A stretch of DNA of 50,159 nucleotides from VRUE01 sp047519745 (GTDB lineage Bacteria > Actinomycetota > Thermoleophilia > Solirubrobacterales > 70-9). Both the position numbers and the translations under genes were made by a program. Within the stretch, counting starts at the first letter, position 1, and each line of letters begins with the position of its first letter. The notes below the pieces were generated by a model. That model was not told the DNA's origin, did no database searches, and was given only the letters and a program-made list of their open reading frames with translations. Location of the stretch: the NCBI GenBank assembly GCA_047519745.1, contig JAPVSJ010000059.1, positions 1 through 50,159 of the forward strand, given 5' to 3'. Positions 41,732 to 50,142 of this stretch are shown piece by piece.

Positions 41732-43320
41732 TCTTCTCGGGACGTCATTGCAACTAGGAGCAGGGGGTAGAACCAGACGATGTAGAGGTAGAACCAGTGC
41801 TGGGCCGTTAGCTGGAGGCCGATCAGGAGGGCCGCCCCCAAGGCTGCCACCTGGGTGAGCTTCTTTTCCTTGGGCCAAAACGCCAGGGCGATGGCGAACG
41901 TGCCGACAGCTATGAGGATCGCTATGCGTAGGGGTTCGAGGCTGGGGACCTGGCCCCACAAGCTGAACGGGGAGTTGCGGTCTGCTTGGTAGGCAATCGT
42001 GCGGTCGTAGAACGTGTGGAGGCCGGGATCTATGGCGGGCCACGCCATTAGGACGACAACGGTCAAAAGAAACGAGGCTCCAAATGCCCAGGCCGCGGGT
42101 CCTGTCACGGCGGCCCTCCCCCATGTGCTCGGACGCCTTCGGCGTCCTCCGCTATGGGGGTCCCCCGCCGCCGTGCCACCCGCGGGCGAATACGTAGCGA
42201 GCAGCGGGGTCAGCAGGATCGGGGCAAACTTGGTCAGAGTGGCGAGAGCGGCTATTGCGCCGCGGGCTGCTGGACGAGCGGCGACGAGCAAAACCGCCAC
42301 GAGTAGGGCTGCGACCAGCGTGTCGTTCGAGTTCGACTCCAGGGCGTAGGCGGTGTAGGGGTAGGCGGCCCAGCCGAAAGCGAGGGTGGCGGCCAGCTTG
42401 CGGCCGGCGGGCCCGGGGCGGATGCGGAGGCCTAGCCAGATCAGCAAGAAGAAGGTGGTGAGGTCGAAGGCGACGGCGGCGCCGTGGGCGGCGGGGAGGT
42501 CGTTCCAGGTGCCGCTCCATGGCCAGATCCGCTCGAAGGGGACGTAGGCGATGTAGTTGATCGGGCCGTAGGTGTCGCCCTGGGAGACGTCGTTGGGGAA
42601 GTTGTCGTAGAGGGGTTCACCGTGGGCTATCCGGTCGGCGCCGACCACCCCCGCATAGCCGACGTCGATCGCACCCGAGTCGGCCATGTTGAGTCCGACC
42701 CGGAAGCCCATCAGGAACAGGGCGGCGACCAGTAGCCAGCTCGCTCGCCAGACCGGTCGGATGCCCTCCCCCCTTCCCCGCAACCCGATCCACAACGCGC
42801 GGCCCAGCAGGTACAGCAGCACCGGGTACTGCAACGGGACCGAGACACCTATTTCAGCCCGGTTGAAGAAGTAGTTGGAGACGCCGAAGCCGAGCAGCAC
42901 CAGCAGGTCAAGCGTGGCCACCCGCCACGGCCGGCGCCAATCGAGCAACCCAACCAAGAACAGCGCACACAGCGGCAGGAACACATACGGGGCGTTCAGC
43001 TTGTGTCCGAACGCCCCCGAGTAGCCCCGCGCCATCTTCCACAGCACCTGATACCCGGTCCAGGACTCGGTGACCTCACCGCTGTGCGGATCGACGAGCA
43101 CCAGCGCCACCTCCGTGTCACCGGAGAAGTAAGCGACCTCCCAGTGCCCTTCGACCTTCGAAGCACTATGCGTCAGCTCCCCGTTCTCGCGTCGCTCCTT
43201 GACCACGTTCGGGTCGCGGTTGGCAACCCGAACCACCTGCCCCTCTCCCACCTCCGCTGCCTGCGCCGAGGCACCCATCGTCAGGACGAGCAGAGCAACG
43301 AGTGCGACGAGGAGTCTCAC
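41647..43320 (-). CDS. GT87/DUF2029-like membrane glycosyltransferase with element-derived C-terminus
   Basis: A 557-residue polytopic protein. A signal-like N-terminus leads to an extracytoplasmic segment with PepSY-like features (GHWEVAYFSGDTEVALVLVD), then about ten membrane helices. The GT-C type landmarks GEPLYDNFPNDVSQGDTYGPINY and YALESNSNDTLVA suggest a polyprenyl-phosphate-dependent sugar transferase. GTG start overlaps the AlkP-gene stop (GTGA). Two oddities stand out. About 30 residues (SPAGGTAAGD to GPAAW) are encoded by a palindrome at 42092-42187. The last ~26 residues (from GASQFQ) are encoded by element B, so the original stop has been lost. Confidence 0.8.
   Translation of the reverse strand: MRLLVALVALLVLTMGASAQAAEVGEGQVVRVANRDPNVVKERRENGELTHSASKVEGHWEVAYFSGDTEVALVLVDPHSGEVTESWTGYQVLWKMARGYSGAFGHKLNAPYVFLPLCALFLVGLLDWRRPWRVATLDLLVLLGFGVSNYFFNRAEIGVSVPLQYPVLLYLLGRALWIGLRGRGEGIRPVWRASWLLVAALFLMGFRVGLNMADSGAIDVGYAGVVGADRIAHGEPLYDNFPNDVSQGDTYGPINYIAYVPFERIWPWSGTWNDLPAAHGAAVAFDLTTFFLLIWLGLRIRPGPAGRKLAATLAFGWAAYPYTAYALESNSNDTLVAALLVAVLLVAARPAARGAIAALATLTKFAPILLTPLLATYSPAGGTAAGDPHSGGRRRRPSTWGRAAVTGPAAWAFGASFLLTVVVLMAWPAIDPGLHTFYDRTIAYQADRNSPFSLWGQVPSLEPLRIAILIAVGTFAIALAFWPKEKKLTQVAALGAALLIGLQLTAQHWFYLYIVWFYPLLLVAMTSREEVGASQFQNASRSGAPASDSSREAAPTP
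42092..42187. repeat. Long palindrome D inside the GT87-like gene
   Basis: Nested inverted segments pair across a centre at about 42139. These are GCCGCGGGT with ACCCGCGGG(C) (one mismatch), CACGGCGGC with GCCGCCGTG, CCCCCAT with ATGGGGG, and GGACGCC-TTC-GGCGTCC at the tip. Length is 96 bp, a multiple of three. It encodes a Gly/Arg/Pro-rich loop between membrane helices, atypical for the rest of the protein. The core differs from elements A-C. Confidence 0.75.
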
Positions 43321-44783
43321 GCCAGCCCGAAATGCTCGAGCACCACCGGCATCACGTCGCGCAGCGCCCACTGCTCCCGCTCAGCTGGATCGTCTGGCCC
43401 GCAGCCGACGAAGAGGAGCGGGCCGTGCGAGTCGCCGGCGTGCAGGGAGCCGTGACTGCCGCCGCCGGCGTGGCTGATTCCGCCCCAGTCCACCGCCTCA
43501 TAGCCGGGCGCCAGCGAGACGACGAAGTCGCCCGCATGCGGAGCCATCACCGCGGCGAAGACACGGGCGAGCGGGTCCGGGTAGTCGTCGCTCCGGATGC
43601 GGCCGTCCTCCACCGTCGCCGCAAGAACGGCGGGATCGCCATCGAGATTCCAGCGGACGCCACGTAGGTCGGAGATCTCCCCACCCGGCCAGAACCGCAG
43701 CCGCTCGCCCCCCCGTTCGACGACGGCCGCATCTCCCTCGCGCCGGCAGACGATGTCGATCCCTTCGGTCTCCGCCAGGCGCAGCCTCACCTCGTCGGGC
43801 TCGGCCCGCTCCCCCTCCCCGGGCAGCAGGTAGACGTGGGCCGCCCGGCCGGTCGGGCTGACCGCGAGCTGCGCCAGCTCGGGCCGGTCGTCGGAGGGGG
43901 CCAGCACCGTCCACTCGCGGCCGAGAATCTCCGCCAGGGGCAGGCCGCGGCTGACCGGGGTCTGCGCGTGGTCGGCGAGCAGGATCAGCGCGTGGCCGGC
44001 GAGGAACGCGTCCAGGCCACCCCCGGCCTCGACCAGCTTGGCGAAGCAATGGTCGGCTTTGGCGATCGACTCGACGCTTGCCTCCGGCCCGTGGCGATGC
44101 GAGTAGTTGTCGTTGTCGGCGAGCGAGAAGAGCAGGAAGTCGTAGGCACCTTCCCGCTCCAGCTCAGCGGCGCAGCAGGCCGAGTAGCCATCGCGGCTGC
44201 CGGGGATCGAGGTCGACTTGCAGGGCACCTCGCGACTGGCGTAGAGGTCTCCGTAGAAGAGCTCGGCCGGGCCCCAGGTGTGGTGGCGGAACTTGAGCCG
44301 GGTCGTCTCGACCGCGCGGCGGAGCAGGCCCTCGAGCGAGACCTGGTGGCGGTGGCGGCCCCGGTAGATCAGGAAGGGCGTGCAGGCGGTGCGCACGCCG
44401 ACGTCGTCGAGGCGCTCGAAGAGAGTCTCGACTTCGGGGCTGAGGTGGGCGAGGTTCATGTTGTAGACGAGGTCGTAGAGGGCGCGGAAGACCCCGACTG
44501 CCCGCGTCGCCTCCAATGAGGAGCCGTACTCGACGTAGCGCCGCTCGAGCCGGTGGTACCAGTTCATGCCGCTTATCCAGTGCCGGTCGGCCGCCACCCC
44601 GGTGACCATCTCGGCGCAGGCGACCGGCGTGACCGAGGGGAAGCTCGAGACGCAGTCCTTGATCAGGACCCCACGCTCGAGCAGCGCGCCGAAGGTGGGC
44701 GCACGCCCCTCCTCGACCGCCCGTTCGAGCATGTCGGTGCGCAGCGAGTCGACGTAGGTGAGGACCAGCTTCTTCGGCGCCAC
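43317..44783 (-). CDS. Alkaline-phosphatase-superfamily phosphodiesterase/phosphatase
   Basis: A 488-residue protein of the type I phosphodiesterase/nucleotide pyrophosphatase branch. The nucleophile region is SSFPSVTPVACAEMVTG near residue 48. Metal ligands appear in LADNDNYSHRHGP, ILLADHAQTP and the late SHAGGGSHGSLHAGDSHGP. No signal peptide is evident, so it may be cytoplasmic or membrane-associated. The GTG start is followed by APKKLVLTYVDSLRTDML, with the first metal Asp. It precedes and overlaps the GT87-like gene. The substrate is unknown; a phospholipid or sugar phosphate is plausible. Confidence 0.88.
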   Translation of the reverse strand: MAPKKLVLTYVDSLRTDMLERAVEEGRAPTFGALLERGVLIKDCVSSFPSVTPVACAEMVTGVAADRHWISGMNWYHRLERRYVEYGSSLEATRAVGVFRALYDLVYNMNLAHLSPEVETLFERLDDVGVRTACTPFLIYRGRHRHQVSLEGLLRRAVETTRLKFRHHTWGPAELFYGDLYASREVPCKSTSIPGSRDGYSACCAAELEREGAYDFLLFSLADNDNYSHRHGPEASVESIAKADHCFAKLVEAGGGLDAFLAGHALILLADHAQTPVSRGLPLAEILGREWTVLAPSDDRPELAQLAVSPTGRAAHVYLLPGEGERAEPDEVRLRLAETEGIDIVCRREGDAAVVERGGERLRFWPGGEISDLRGVRWNLDGDPAVLAATVEDGRIRSDDYPDPLARVFAAVMAPHAGDFVVSLAPGYEAVDWGGISHAGGGSHGSLHAGDSHGPLLFVGCGPDDPAEREQWALRDVMPVVLEHFGLA

Positions 44784-44833
44784 GCCGTGATTCTGACCGT
44801 CTTAGTTCATGGGAGCCGCCCCCGGACGCGGGA

Positions 44834-44871
44834 GCGAATCCCTGTCCATATCTGATTCATCAGGGATTCGC
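44834..44871 (-). repeat. Inverted repeat upstream of the AlkP gene
   Basis: GCGAATCCCTG at 44834-44844 and CAGGGATTCGC at 44861-44871 are perfect 11-bp inverted repeats with a 16-nt AT-richer spacer. Weaker outer pairing is possible. It lies after the stop of the small membrane protein gene and 51 bp before the AlkP start, both on the minus strand. It could be an attenuator or a regulator site. It does not share the core of elements A-C. Confidence 0.6.
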
Positions 44872-44899
44872 GGGAGCAGAGGAGGCGGCGCTTGATTCC

Positions 44900-45334
44900 T
44901 CAGCGCAGGACGCGCAGCCCGGCGTGCTTGCGCTGGGCGCGGCGGTGGCGGGCAACCCCCAGCCAGACCAGTGCGACGATCACCAGCAGCGTCAGCACCG
45001 GCAGCAGCAGGGCCATCGCGACGACGATCAGCGCCGCCAGTGAGACGAGGAAGCCAAGCGCGCCGCCGCCGCCGTTCTCACGGCGGCCGGCACCGCTGAC
45101 CACGTCGCTGACCACGACGCAGCCGAGGGCGGCGCCGATGAGACAGAAGAGGGCGGCGAGGATGGCGGTCAGATCGGCCGCGCCGGCGAGCAGGAAGCCG
45201 ACGATCAGGCCGATCACGGCAGCCAGCAGGGTCATCCGGCCGCGCGCGGATCCGCGCGTGCCGGTGGTGCCGGCAAGCATCCCGATCGCGATGCCGATGC
45301 CGAGCTCGAGGCCGGTGCCTTCGAGGAAGCTCAC
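44900..45334 (-). CDS. Small multi-pass membrane protein, unknown function
   Basis: A 144-residue hydrophobic protein with about four or five helices (for example LTLLAAVIGLIVGFLLAGAA, AILAALFCLIGAALGCVVV, LGFLVSLAALIVVAMALLL). A basic C-terminal tail (RHRRAQRKHAG) follows. The GTG start is 22 bp from the divergently transcribed aminotransferase gene. No motif identifies a function. Confidence 0.7.
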   Translation of the reverse strand: MSFLEGTGLELGIGIAIGMLAGTTGTRGSARGRMTLLAAVIGLIVGFLLAGAADLTAILAALFCLIGAALGCVVVSDVVSGAGRRENGGGGALGFLVSLAALIVVAMALLLPVLTLLVIVALVWLGVARHRRAQRKHAGLRVLR

Positions 45335-45344
45335 GCCGAAAACC

Positions 45345-45350
45345 TACACT
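45345..45350 (+). promoter_or_regulatory. Candidate -10 box of the aminotransferase gene
   Basis: TACACT (TANNNT) lies six bases before the ATG. The divergent spacer is only 22 bp, so a transcript with a 5' leader is unlikely and a leaderless start is inferred. Confidence 0.5.
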
Positions 45351-45356
45351 TCGGGG

Positions 45357-46742
45357 ATGGAAGAGACGCCGCACCGGCGACGCGCCCACACCAGCAGCCG
45401 CGATCTGGCGCGCTACGCCGGCCTCTTCGCCGCGCGCACCGGGGTGATGCGCTCCTCGGCTATGCGCGACCTGATGGCGGTCACGGTGCGTCCCGAGGTG
45501 ATCTCCCTCGCCGGCGGCCTGCCCGACACCTCGACCTTCCCAGCGGGGACGTTTGCCGACCAGATGACGCGGATCGCGCAGAAGTCGACGGCGGACGCCC
45601 TCCAGTACGGGCCGACCGAGGGCTTTGCCGAGACCGTCGACTGCATCCTCGAGGTGATGGGGGCGGAGGGCATGCTGCCCGACCCCGACGACGTGATCGT
45701 CACCACCGGCGGCCAGCAGGCGATCGACCTGATCTGCAAGACGCTGGTCGACCCGGGCGACGTCGTCATCTGCGAGGCGCCGACCTATCCCGGCGCGGTG
45801 CCGGTCTTCTGCAGCTATCAGGCAGAGACGATCCAGGTCGACTGCGACGAGGACGGGATGCGCATCGAGGAGCTGGAAGCGGTGCTGGCGCGGCTCGACC
45901 GCGAAGGCAAGCGACCCAAATTCGTCTACTCGGTGCCGAGCTTCCAGAACCCCGCCGGGGTGACGATGTCGCTCGAACGGCGCCGTCGCCTGGTCGAGCT
46001 GGCGCGCCAGCGGGAGATGCTCGTCGTCGAGGACAGTCCCTACGGCCTGCTGCGCTTCAGCGGCGAGCCGCTGCCGCCGCTCTACCAGCTCGACGGCGGC
46101 GATTTCGTCATCTACGTCGGCACCTTCTCCAAGATCCTCTCCCCTGGGATCCGGCTCGGCTGGGCAGTGGCGCCGCCGCCGGTCATGGAGAAGATCGTGC
46201 TCGGCAAGCAGGCCTCCGACCTCTGCAGCTCGACCCTGACCCAGCACTTCGTCCGCGAGTACTTCGGCGAAGGGCGCTGGCGCGAGTACATCGCCGACCT
46301 GGTCGAGATCTACCGCGGCCGTCGCGACACGATGGTCGAGGCGTTGCGCGAGCACTTCCCGGCGCAGGCGACCTGGACCGAGCCCGAGGGAGGGCTCTTC
46401 ATCTGGGCGACGCTGCCCGAGTACATCGACACCGGCGACCTGCTCGCCAAGGCGCTGCGCGAGGACGTCGCCTTCGTACCCGGCCAGGCGGCCTACGTCG
46501 ACGAGACTCGCGGTCGCAGCTCGATGCGGCTCAACTTCTCCGGCGTCGGCGAGGAGGAGATCCGCGAGGGGGTGCGGCGGATCGGCAGGACGATCGCCGA
46601 GCAGGTCGAGCTCTACGGCGCCTTGACATCGAATTCCGCAGCGCCCCCTGCTCCCGCCCGGTCACCGAAATCGGACACGGAAGTGGGGAAGGAGGGCGGC
46701 GACGTTCTTCCGTTTCGGAAGACGGGGGAGGGAGCTGCATGA
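45357..46742 (+). CDS. PLP-dependent class I/II aminotransferase (LysN/2-aminoadipate type)
   Basis: A 461-residue fold-type I aminotransferase similar to 2-aminoadipate/aromatic aminotransferases. Motifs: ISLAGGLPDTSTFP near the start, LQYGPTEG, TTGGQQAIDLICK, EAPTYPG, VPSFQNPAGVTMS, EDSPYG, the PLP lysine in GTFSKILSPGIRLGW, and RLNFSG. There is no GntR DNA-binding domain, so it is an enzyme and not a MocR regulator. About 40 residues at the C-terminus are Pro/Ser-rich and disordered. The stop overlaps the ddl ATG by four bases. The coupling suggests an amino-acid supply role for cell-wall synthesis, which is inference. Confidence 0.92.
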   Translation: MEETPHRRRAHTSSRDLARYAGLFAARTGVMRSSAMRDLMAVTVRPEVISLAGGLPDTSTFPAGTFADQMTRIAQKSTADALQYGPTEGFAETVDCILEVMGAEGMLPDPDDVIVTTGGQQAIDLICKTLVDPGDVVICEAPTYPGAVPVFCSYQAETIQVDCDEDGMRIEELEAVLARLDREGKRPKFVYSVPSFQNPAGVTMSLERRRRLVELARQREMLVVEDSPYGLLRFSGEPLPPLYQLDGGDFVIYVGTFSKILSPGIRLGWAVAPPPVMEKIVLGKQASDLCSSTLTQHFVREYFGEGRWREYIADLVEIYRGRRDTMVEALREHFPAQATWTEPEGGLFIWATLPEYIDTGDLLAKALREDVAFVPGQAAYVDETRGRSSMRLNFSGVGEEEIREGVRRIGRTIAEQVELYGALTSNSAAPPAPARSPKSDTEVGKEGGDVLPFRKTGEGAA

Positions 46743-47671
46743 AGGTCGCGGTGCTCAAGGGCGGCCGGTCGCTGGAGCGAGGTGTCTCGTTGCGCTCAGG
46801 GGCGCGGGTCGAGGACGCACTCGAGCGGCTCGGGCACGAGGTGTTGCCGATCGACGCCGGCTCTGACCTGGTCAAGCGCCTGACCAGCGGTCAGCCCGAC
46901 GTCGCCTTCGTCGCCATGCACGGGGTCGGCGGCGAGGACGGCACGGTGCAGGAGCTGCTGGAGATCCTCGGCATTCCCTTCACCGGGCCGGGCGTCGCGG
47001 CCTGCGCGCGCTGCATCGACAAGGTCCTCGCCAAGGGGGAGCTGCGCGACAGCGGCGTTCCCACCCCGGACTGGTTCGCCTTCAACGAGACGGCTTTCCG
47101 CGAGCTCGGCGCCGCCGACGCGCTGAGCGAGCTGGAGGAGCGGCTCGGCTTCCCCCTCGTGGTCAAGCCGAGCCGTGGCGGATCGTCGTTGGGGGTGAAG
47201 TTCGCGGCGAGCTGGTTCGAGGTGCCCGAGGCGCTGATCTCGGCCTTCAGCTACGACAGCCGCGTGCTGCTCGAGCGCTTCGTCGACGGTCGCGAGCTGG
47301 CGGTGAGCGTCGTCGGGGGCGAGGCCCTGCCCGTGGTCGAGGCGATTCCCGGCGACGGCGACCGCTTCGACTTCGAAGCGCGCTACGAGATCGGCCGGAC
47401 CGATTTCGTCTGCCCCGCGGAGCTGGACGAGGGCGACTCGGCGGCCGTCACAGCGTCGGCGCTGGGCGCCTACGAGGCGCTGGGCTGCTCGGGGTTCTGC
47501 CGCGTCGACCTGATGCTCGGCAAGGATGGGCCCCAGGTGCTCGAGGTAAACGCGGTCCCCGGCCTGACCGACACCAGCCTCCTCCCCCAGGCCGCCGAGG
47601 CCGCGGGAATGTCGTTCGAGGAGCTGGTCGAGCGGATCCTCGAGCTGGCACTGAAGCCCGCTGCGGCTTAG
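46739..47671 (+). CDS. ddl: D-alanine-D-alanine ligase family enzyme
   Basis: ATP-grasp ligase of 310 residues. The N-terminal lobe has VLKGGRSLERGVSLRSG and AFVAMHGVGGEDGTVQELLEILGIPFTGPG. The ATP-grasp part has FPLVVKPSRGGSSLGV, a carboxylate-binding VLLERFVDGRELAV, and the metal site VDLMLG..VLEVNAVPGLTDTSL. Family members join two D-alanines for peptidoglycan. The first-site loop reads SLERGVS instead of the common SxEhEVS, a small change that could alter specificity. It overlaps the aminotransferase gene and converges with the nuclease-domain gene. Confidence 0.9.
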   Translation: MKVAVLKGGRSLERGVSLRSGARVEDALERLGHEVLPIDAGSDLVKRLTSGQPDVAFVAMHGVGGEDGTVQELLEILGIPFTGPGVAACARCIDKVLAKGELRDSGVPTPDWFAFNETAFRELGAADALSELEERLGFPLVVKPSRGGSSLGVKFAASWFEVPEALISAFSYDSRVLLERFVDGRELAVSVVGGEALPVVEAIPGDGDRFDFEARYEIGRTDFVCPAELDEGDSAAVTASALGAYEALGCSGFCRVDLMLGKDGPQVLEVNAVPGLTDTSLLPQAAEAAGMSFEELVERILELALKPAAA

Positions 47672-48159
47672 GAAGTTCCCTCGGCAAAATCGTCTGGCGT
47701 GACCTCGTCGAGGAACTCTTTGAACTTGTCGACGACCTCCTCGGTGTCCTCGACCTCGTGCTCGAACTCGATCGCCGACTCCTCGATCACCTCCTCGGCC
47801 GCGAAGATCGGCGCCGAGACCCGCACGGCAAGCGCCAGGGCATCGGAGGGGCGCGAGTCGATCTCCAGCTCCGAGCCGGCGATCGAAACCGTGATCGAGG
47901 CGTAGAAGGTGTTGTCGCGCAGCTCGGTGACGGAGACCCGCTCGCACTTGGCGTCGAGCTGCTCGAGCACGTCGGAGAGCAAGTCGTGCGTCATCGGCCG
48001 CGGCGTCGAGGCCCCTTGCAGCTTCATCAGGATCGCCGCCGCCTCGGGATGGCCGATCCAGATCGGCAGGAAGCGATTGCCGTCAACAGTCTTCAACAAG
48101 ACGATCGGCTGCTTGCCGACCATGTCAAAGCTGACCCCGTAGATCTGCATCTGCTGCAA
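47668..48159 (-). CDS. Bifunctional-nuclease-domain (DUF151/BFN) protein
   Basis: A 163-residue protein with the BFN domain (residues about 1-130): VLLKTVDGNRFLPIWIGHPEAAAI, RPMTHDLLSDVLEQL, DNTFYASITV and the hallmark SRPSDALALAVR. The C-terminal tail is acidic. Family members have reported DNase/RNase activity, though the role is uncertain. The TTG start has GGAG six bases before it; an ATG nine bases later is the alternative. A TATAAT lies upstream. Confidence 0.88.
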   Translation of the reverse strand: MQQMQIYGVSFDMVGKQPIVLLKTVDGNRFLPIWIGHPEAAAILMKLQGASTPRPMTHDLLSDVLEQLDAKCERVSVTELRDNTFYASITVSIAGSELEIDSRPSDALALAVRVSAPIFAAEEVIEESAIEFEHEVEDTEEVVDKFKEFLDEVTPDDFAEGTS

Positions 48160-48188
48160 AGTTCGCTCCGCGCCGAGGTGGATCGCCC

Positions 48189-48194
48189 ATTATA
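48189..48194 (-). promoter_or_regulatory. -10 box for the BFN-domain gene
   Basis: A perfect TATAAT on the minus strand, about 30 bases before the TTG start, located between tRNA-Ile and the gene. It would give a short leader containing GGAG. No clear -35 is seen. Confidence 0.6.
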
Positions 48195-48244
48195 GGTACG
48201 GCCCTGGGCCGCTCCGCCGGGCGAGTCGAGCGGTGGCGCGGCAG

Positions 48245-48318
<74 letters not shown>

Positions 48319-48329
48319 GGGGCGACGCG

Positions 48330-48335
48330 ATGATA
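48330..48335 (-). promoter_or_regulatory. -10 box of tRNA-Ile
   Basis: TATCAT (TANNNT) on the minus strand lies 11 nt before the mature 5' end of the tRNA, matching the spacing at tRNA-Lys. Confidence 0.55.
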
Positions 48336-48366
48336 GCGGCCTCCGGGTGCTTTCCGCGCGGTGTGC

Positions 48367-49236
48367 TCAGCCGCGCTTGCGGCCCAGCTTGCGCGCCAGG
48401 GCGTGCGCCTCGTCGAGGTCGGCGAGGCGGATCTCGACCGACACCTCCTCCCCACGCGGACGCACCTTCACCTCGTGGCCCAGCGCGCTCTCGAGCTTGT
48501 CGGCGGCGTCGCGCATCGCCGCCGCCTCCTCGGTGCCGACCGTACGGCGGTTGCTCTTTGGCTGGCCAGCCAGCCTAACCCGGTTCTCGGTCTCGCGTAC
48601 GGACCAGCCGGCCTTGGCCGCGTCGCGCGCGAGGCGCCGCCGCACGTCGTTGCCGGAGACGCCCAACAGGGCCCGGCCGTGTCCCTCGCTGAGCTCACCG
48701 GACTCGAGCAGGGCGATCGCCTCGTCGGGGAGGTCGAGCAGGCGGATCAGGTTGGAGACAGCGGGGCGACTGCGGCCGATGCGGCGGGCCAGATCCTCTT
48801 TGGAGAGGCCGAGGTCCTCGACCAGGGCCGCGCAGGCCCGCGCCTCCTCGACCGGGTTGAGGTCCTCCCGCACCATGTTCTCGATCAGGGCGACCTGCAG
48901 GCGCTCGGCCTGCTCGGAGTCGCGCACGATCGCCGGCACCTTCTCCAGGCCGGCCTGCTGGGAGGCGCGCCAGCGGCGCTCGCCGGCGATCAGCTCGTAG
49001 CTGCCGTCGTGAAGGGGGCGGACGAGGAGCGGCTGCACGACGCCGGTCGCCTCGATCGAGGCGGCGAGGCCCGCCAGCGCATCAGCGTCGAAGTTGGTCC
49101 GTGGCTGTTTCGGGTTGGGCTTGATCAGTCCGACCGGCAGCTCACGCAGCTCGCCGACCTCCTCGCCGGCACCGCTCTCGGGCAGGATCGCCGCGAGACC
49201 GCGGCCCATGCCCCGTTTTGCCTTGTTGCTAGCCAC
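48367..49236 (-). CDS. parB: Chromosome-partitioning protein ParB
   Basis: DNA-binding CTPase that loads at parS sites and spreads along the origin region. The 289-residue protein has the N-terminal MGRGLAAIL start, LIKPNPKQPRTNF, the CTP/arginine box GERRWRASQQAG, ENMVREDLNPVEEA, a central helix-turn-helix (LSKEDLARRIGRSRPAVSNLIRLL) and a C-terminal dimerisation region. The GTG start overlaps the parA stop by eight bases. No parS-like palindrome was seen in the window. Confidence 0.96.
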   Translation of the reverse strand: MASNKAKRGMGRGLAAILPESGAGEEVGELRELPVGLIKPNPKQPRTNFDADALAGLAASIEATGVVQPLLVRPLHDGSYELIAGERRWRASQQAGLEKVPAIVRDSEQAERLQVALIENMVREDLNPVEEARACAALVEDLGLSKEDLARRIGRSRPAVSNLIRLLDLPDEAIALLESGELSEGHGRALLGVSGNDVRRRLARDAAKAGWSVRETENRVRLAGQPKSNRRTVGTEEAAAMRDAADKLESALGHEVKVRPRGEEVSVEIRLADLDEAHALARKLGRKRG

Positions 49237-49987
49237 GTCCGACCAGCTCCTCGGCCAGCGCCTGGTAGGCGGTGGCGCCGCGCGAGGCAGGGGCATGCTC
49301 GGTCACGGGCAGGCCGTAGCTCGGCGCCTCGGCGACCCTGACGCTGCGCGGTATGACCGTGTCGAAGACCATCTCGGGGAAATGCTCGCGCAGCTCTCGC
49401 TCCACGTCCTGGGCGAGGCGCGTGCGCTCGTCGTGCATGGTGATCAACAGGCCCGACACGTTCAGCGCCGGGTTGAGCTCGCGGCGAATCATCCCCAGCG
49501 TGTCGAGGAACTGCACAAGGCCCTCCAGAGCCAGGTACTCGGCCTGCACCGGCACGATCACGCGGTCGGAGGCCACGAGGGCGTTGACGCTGACCGGCCC
49601 CAGCGAAGGGGGGCAGTCGAGCATCGTGAAGGCGAAGCGCTCACGCAGCGGCCCGAGCCGTTCGCGCAGGCGGGTCTCCGAGCCCTCGAGACGGGGAAGC
49701 TCGACGGCCGCGCCGGCGAGGTCGCGGTTGGCGGGGACGAGCCAGAGGTTGTCCGGCCCGGCCGGCCGGGCCGCCTCGGCGACCGAGACGTCGCCGATCA
49801 AGCAGTCGTAGGAGGAGGGGTGCGCGTCGCGGTCGCCGCCGAGGGCCACGGTGGCATTGCACTGCGGATCGAGGTCGACCAGCAGGGTCTGGGAGCCCGC
49901 GGCGGCCACGCAGGCGGTCAGGTTGACCGCGGTCGTCGTCTTGCCGACGCCGCCCTTCTGGTTTGCCACTGCGTAGACGAGGCCCAT
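49229..49987 (-). CDS. parA: Chromosome-partitioning ATPase ParA
   Basis: A 252-residue deviant-Walker ATPase with KGGVGKTTTAVNL at the N-terminus (signature lysine present), LLVDLDPQCNAT, the Walker B-type MLDCPPSLG, and PVQAEYLALEGL. It works with ParB to segregate replicated origins. The start ATG (MGLVYAVANQKGG) gives a normal ParA beginning. TAACCT lies six bases upstream with no ribosome site, suggesting a leaderless message. A palindromic element begins 27 bp upstream. Confidence 0.96.
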   Translation of the reverse strand: MGLVYAVANQKGGVGKTTTAVNLTACVAAAGSQTLLVDLDPQCNATVALGGDRDAHPSSYDCLIGDVSVAEAARPAGPDNLWLVPANRDLAGAAVELPRLEGSETRLRERLGPLRERFAFTMLDCPPSLGPVSVNALVASDRVIVPVQAEYLALEGLVQFLDTLGMIRRELNPALNVSGLLITMHDERTRLAQDVERELREHFPEMVFDTVIPRSVRVAEAPSYGLPVTEHAPASRGATAYQALAEELVGRG

Positions 49988-49993
49988 GGGCGG

Positions 49994-49999
49994 AGGTTA
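49994..49999 (-). promoter_or_regulatory. Candidate -10 box of parA
   Basis: TAACCT (TANNNT) on the minus strand lies six bases before the parA ATG. A -35 at normal spacing would fall at the outer arm of palindromic element C. Confidence 0.5.
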
Positions 50000-50014
50000 T
50001 TCGGCTTGGTGTCG

Positions 50015-50142
50015 GGAGGGGCCTGGAGTCGCCCCGCTGGAGCCCGTGTTCGCTTCGCTCCCCATGTTGGACCGCTCCGCGGTCAGAATTAATCTGCGGA
50101 GCCGCTTCGCGAGGCTCATTCGGAGCGACTCCTGGCCCCTCC
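50015..50142. repeat. Palindromic element C, core with locus-specific inverted arms
   Basis: Outer arms GGAGGGGCC (50015-50023) and GGAGTCGC (50025-50032) pair with 50125-50132 and 50134-50142, with one mismatch at 50024/50133. After an imperfect stretch, GAGCC (50040-50044) pairs with 50113-50117. The core has GTTCGCTTCGCT, a hairpin GACCGC-TCC-GCGGTC, and the same ending GCGGAGCCGCTTCGCGAGGC as element A. Orientation matches elements A and B. The remaining 17 bases to the window end hold nothing recognisable. Confidence 0.82.

Noticed and set aside
45357..46742. MocR-type regulator instead of an aminotransferase
   Set aside because: No GntR winged-helix domain precedes the aminotransferase fold. 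The longer open frame upstream runs antisense through another gene.
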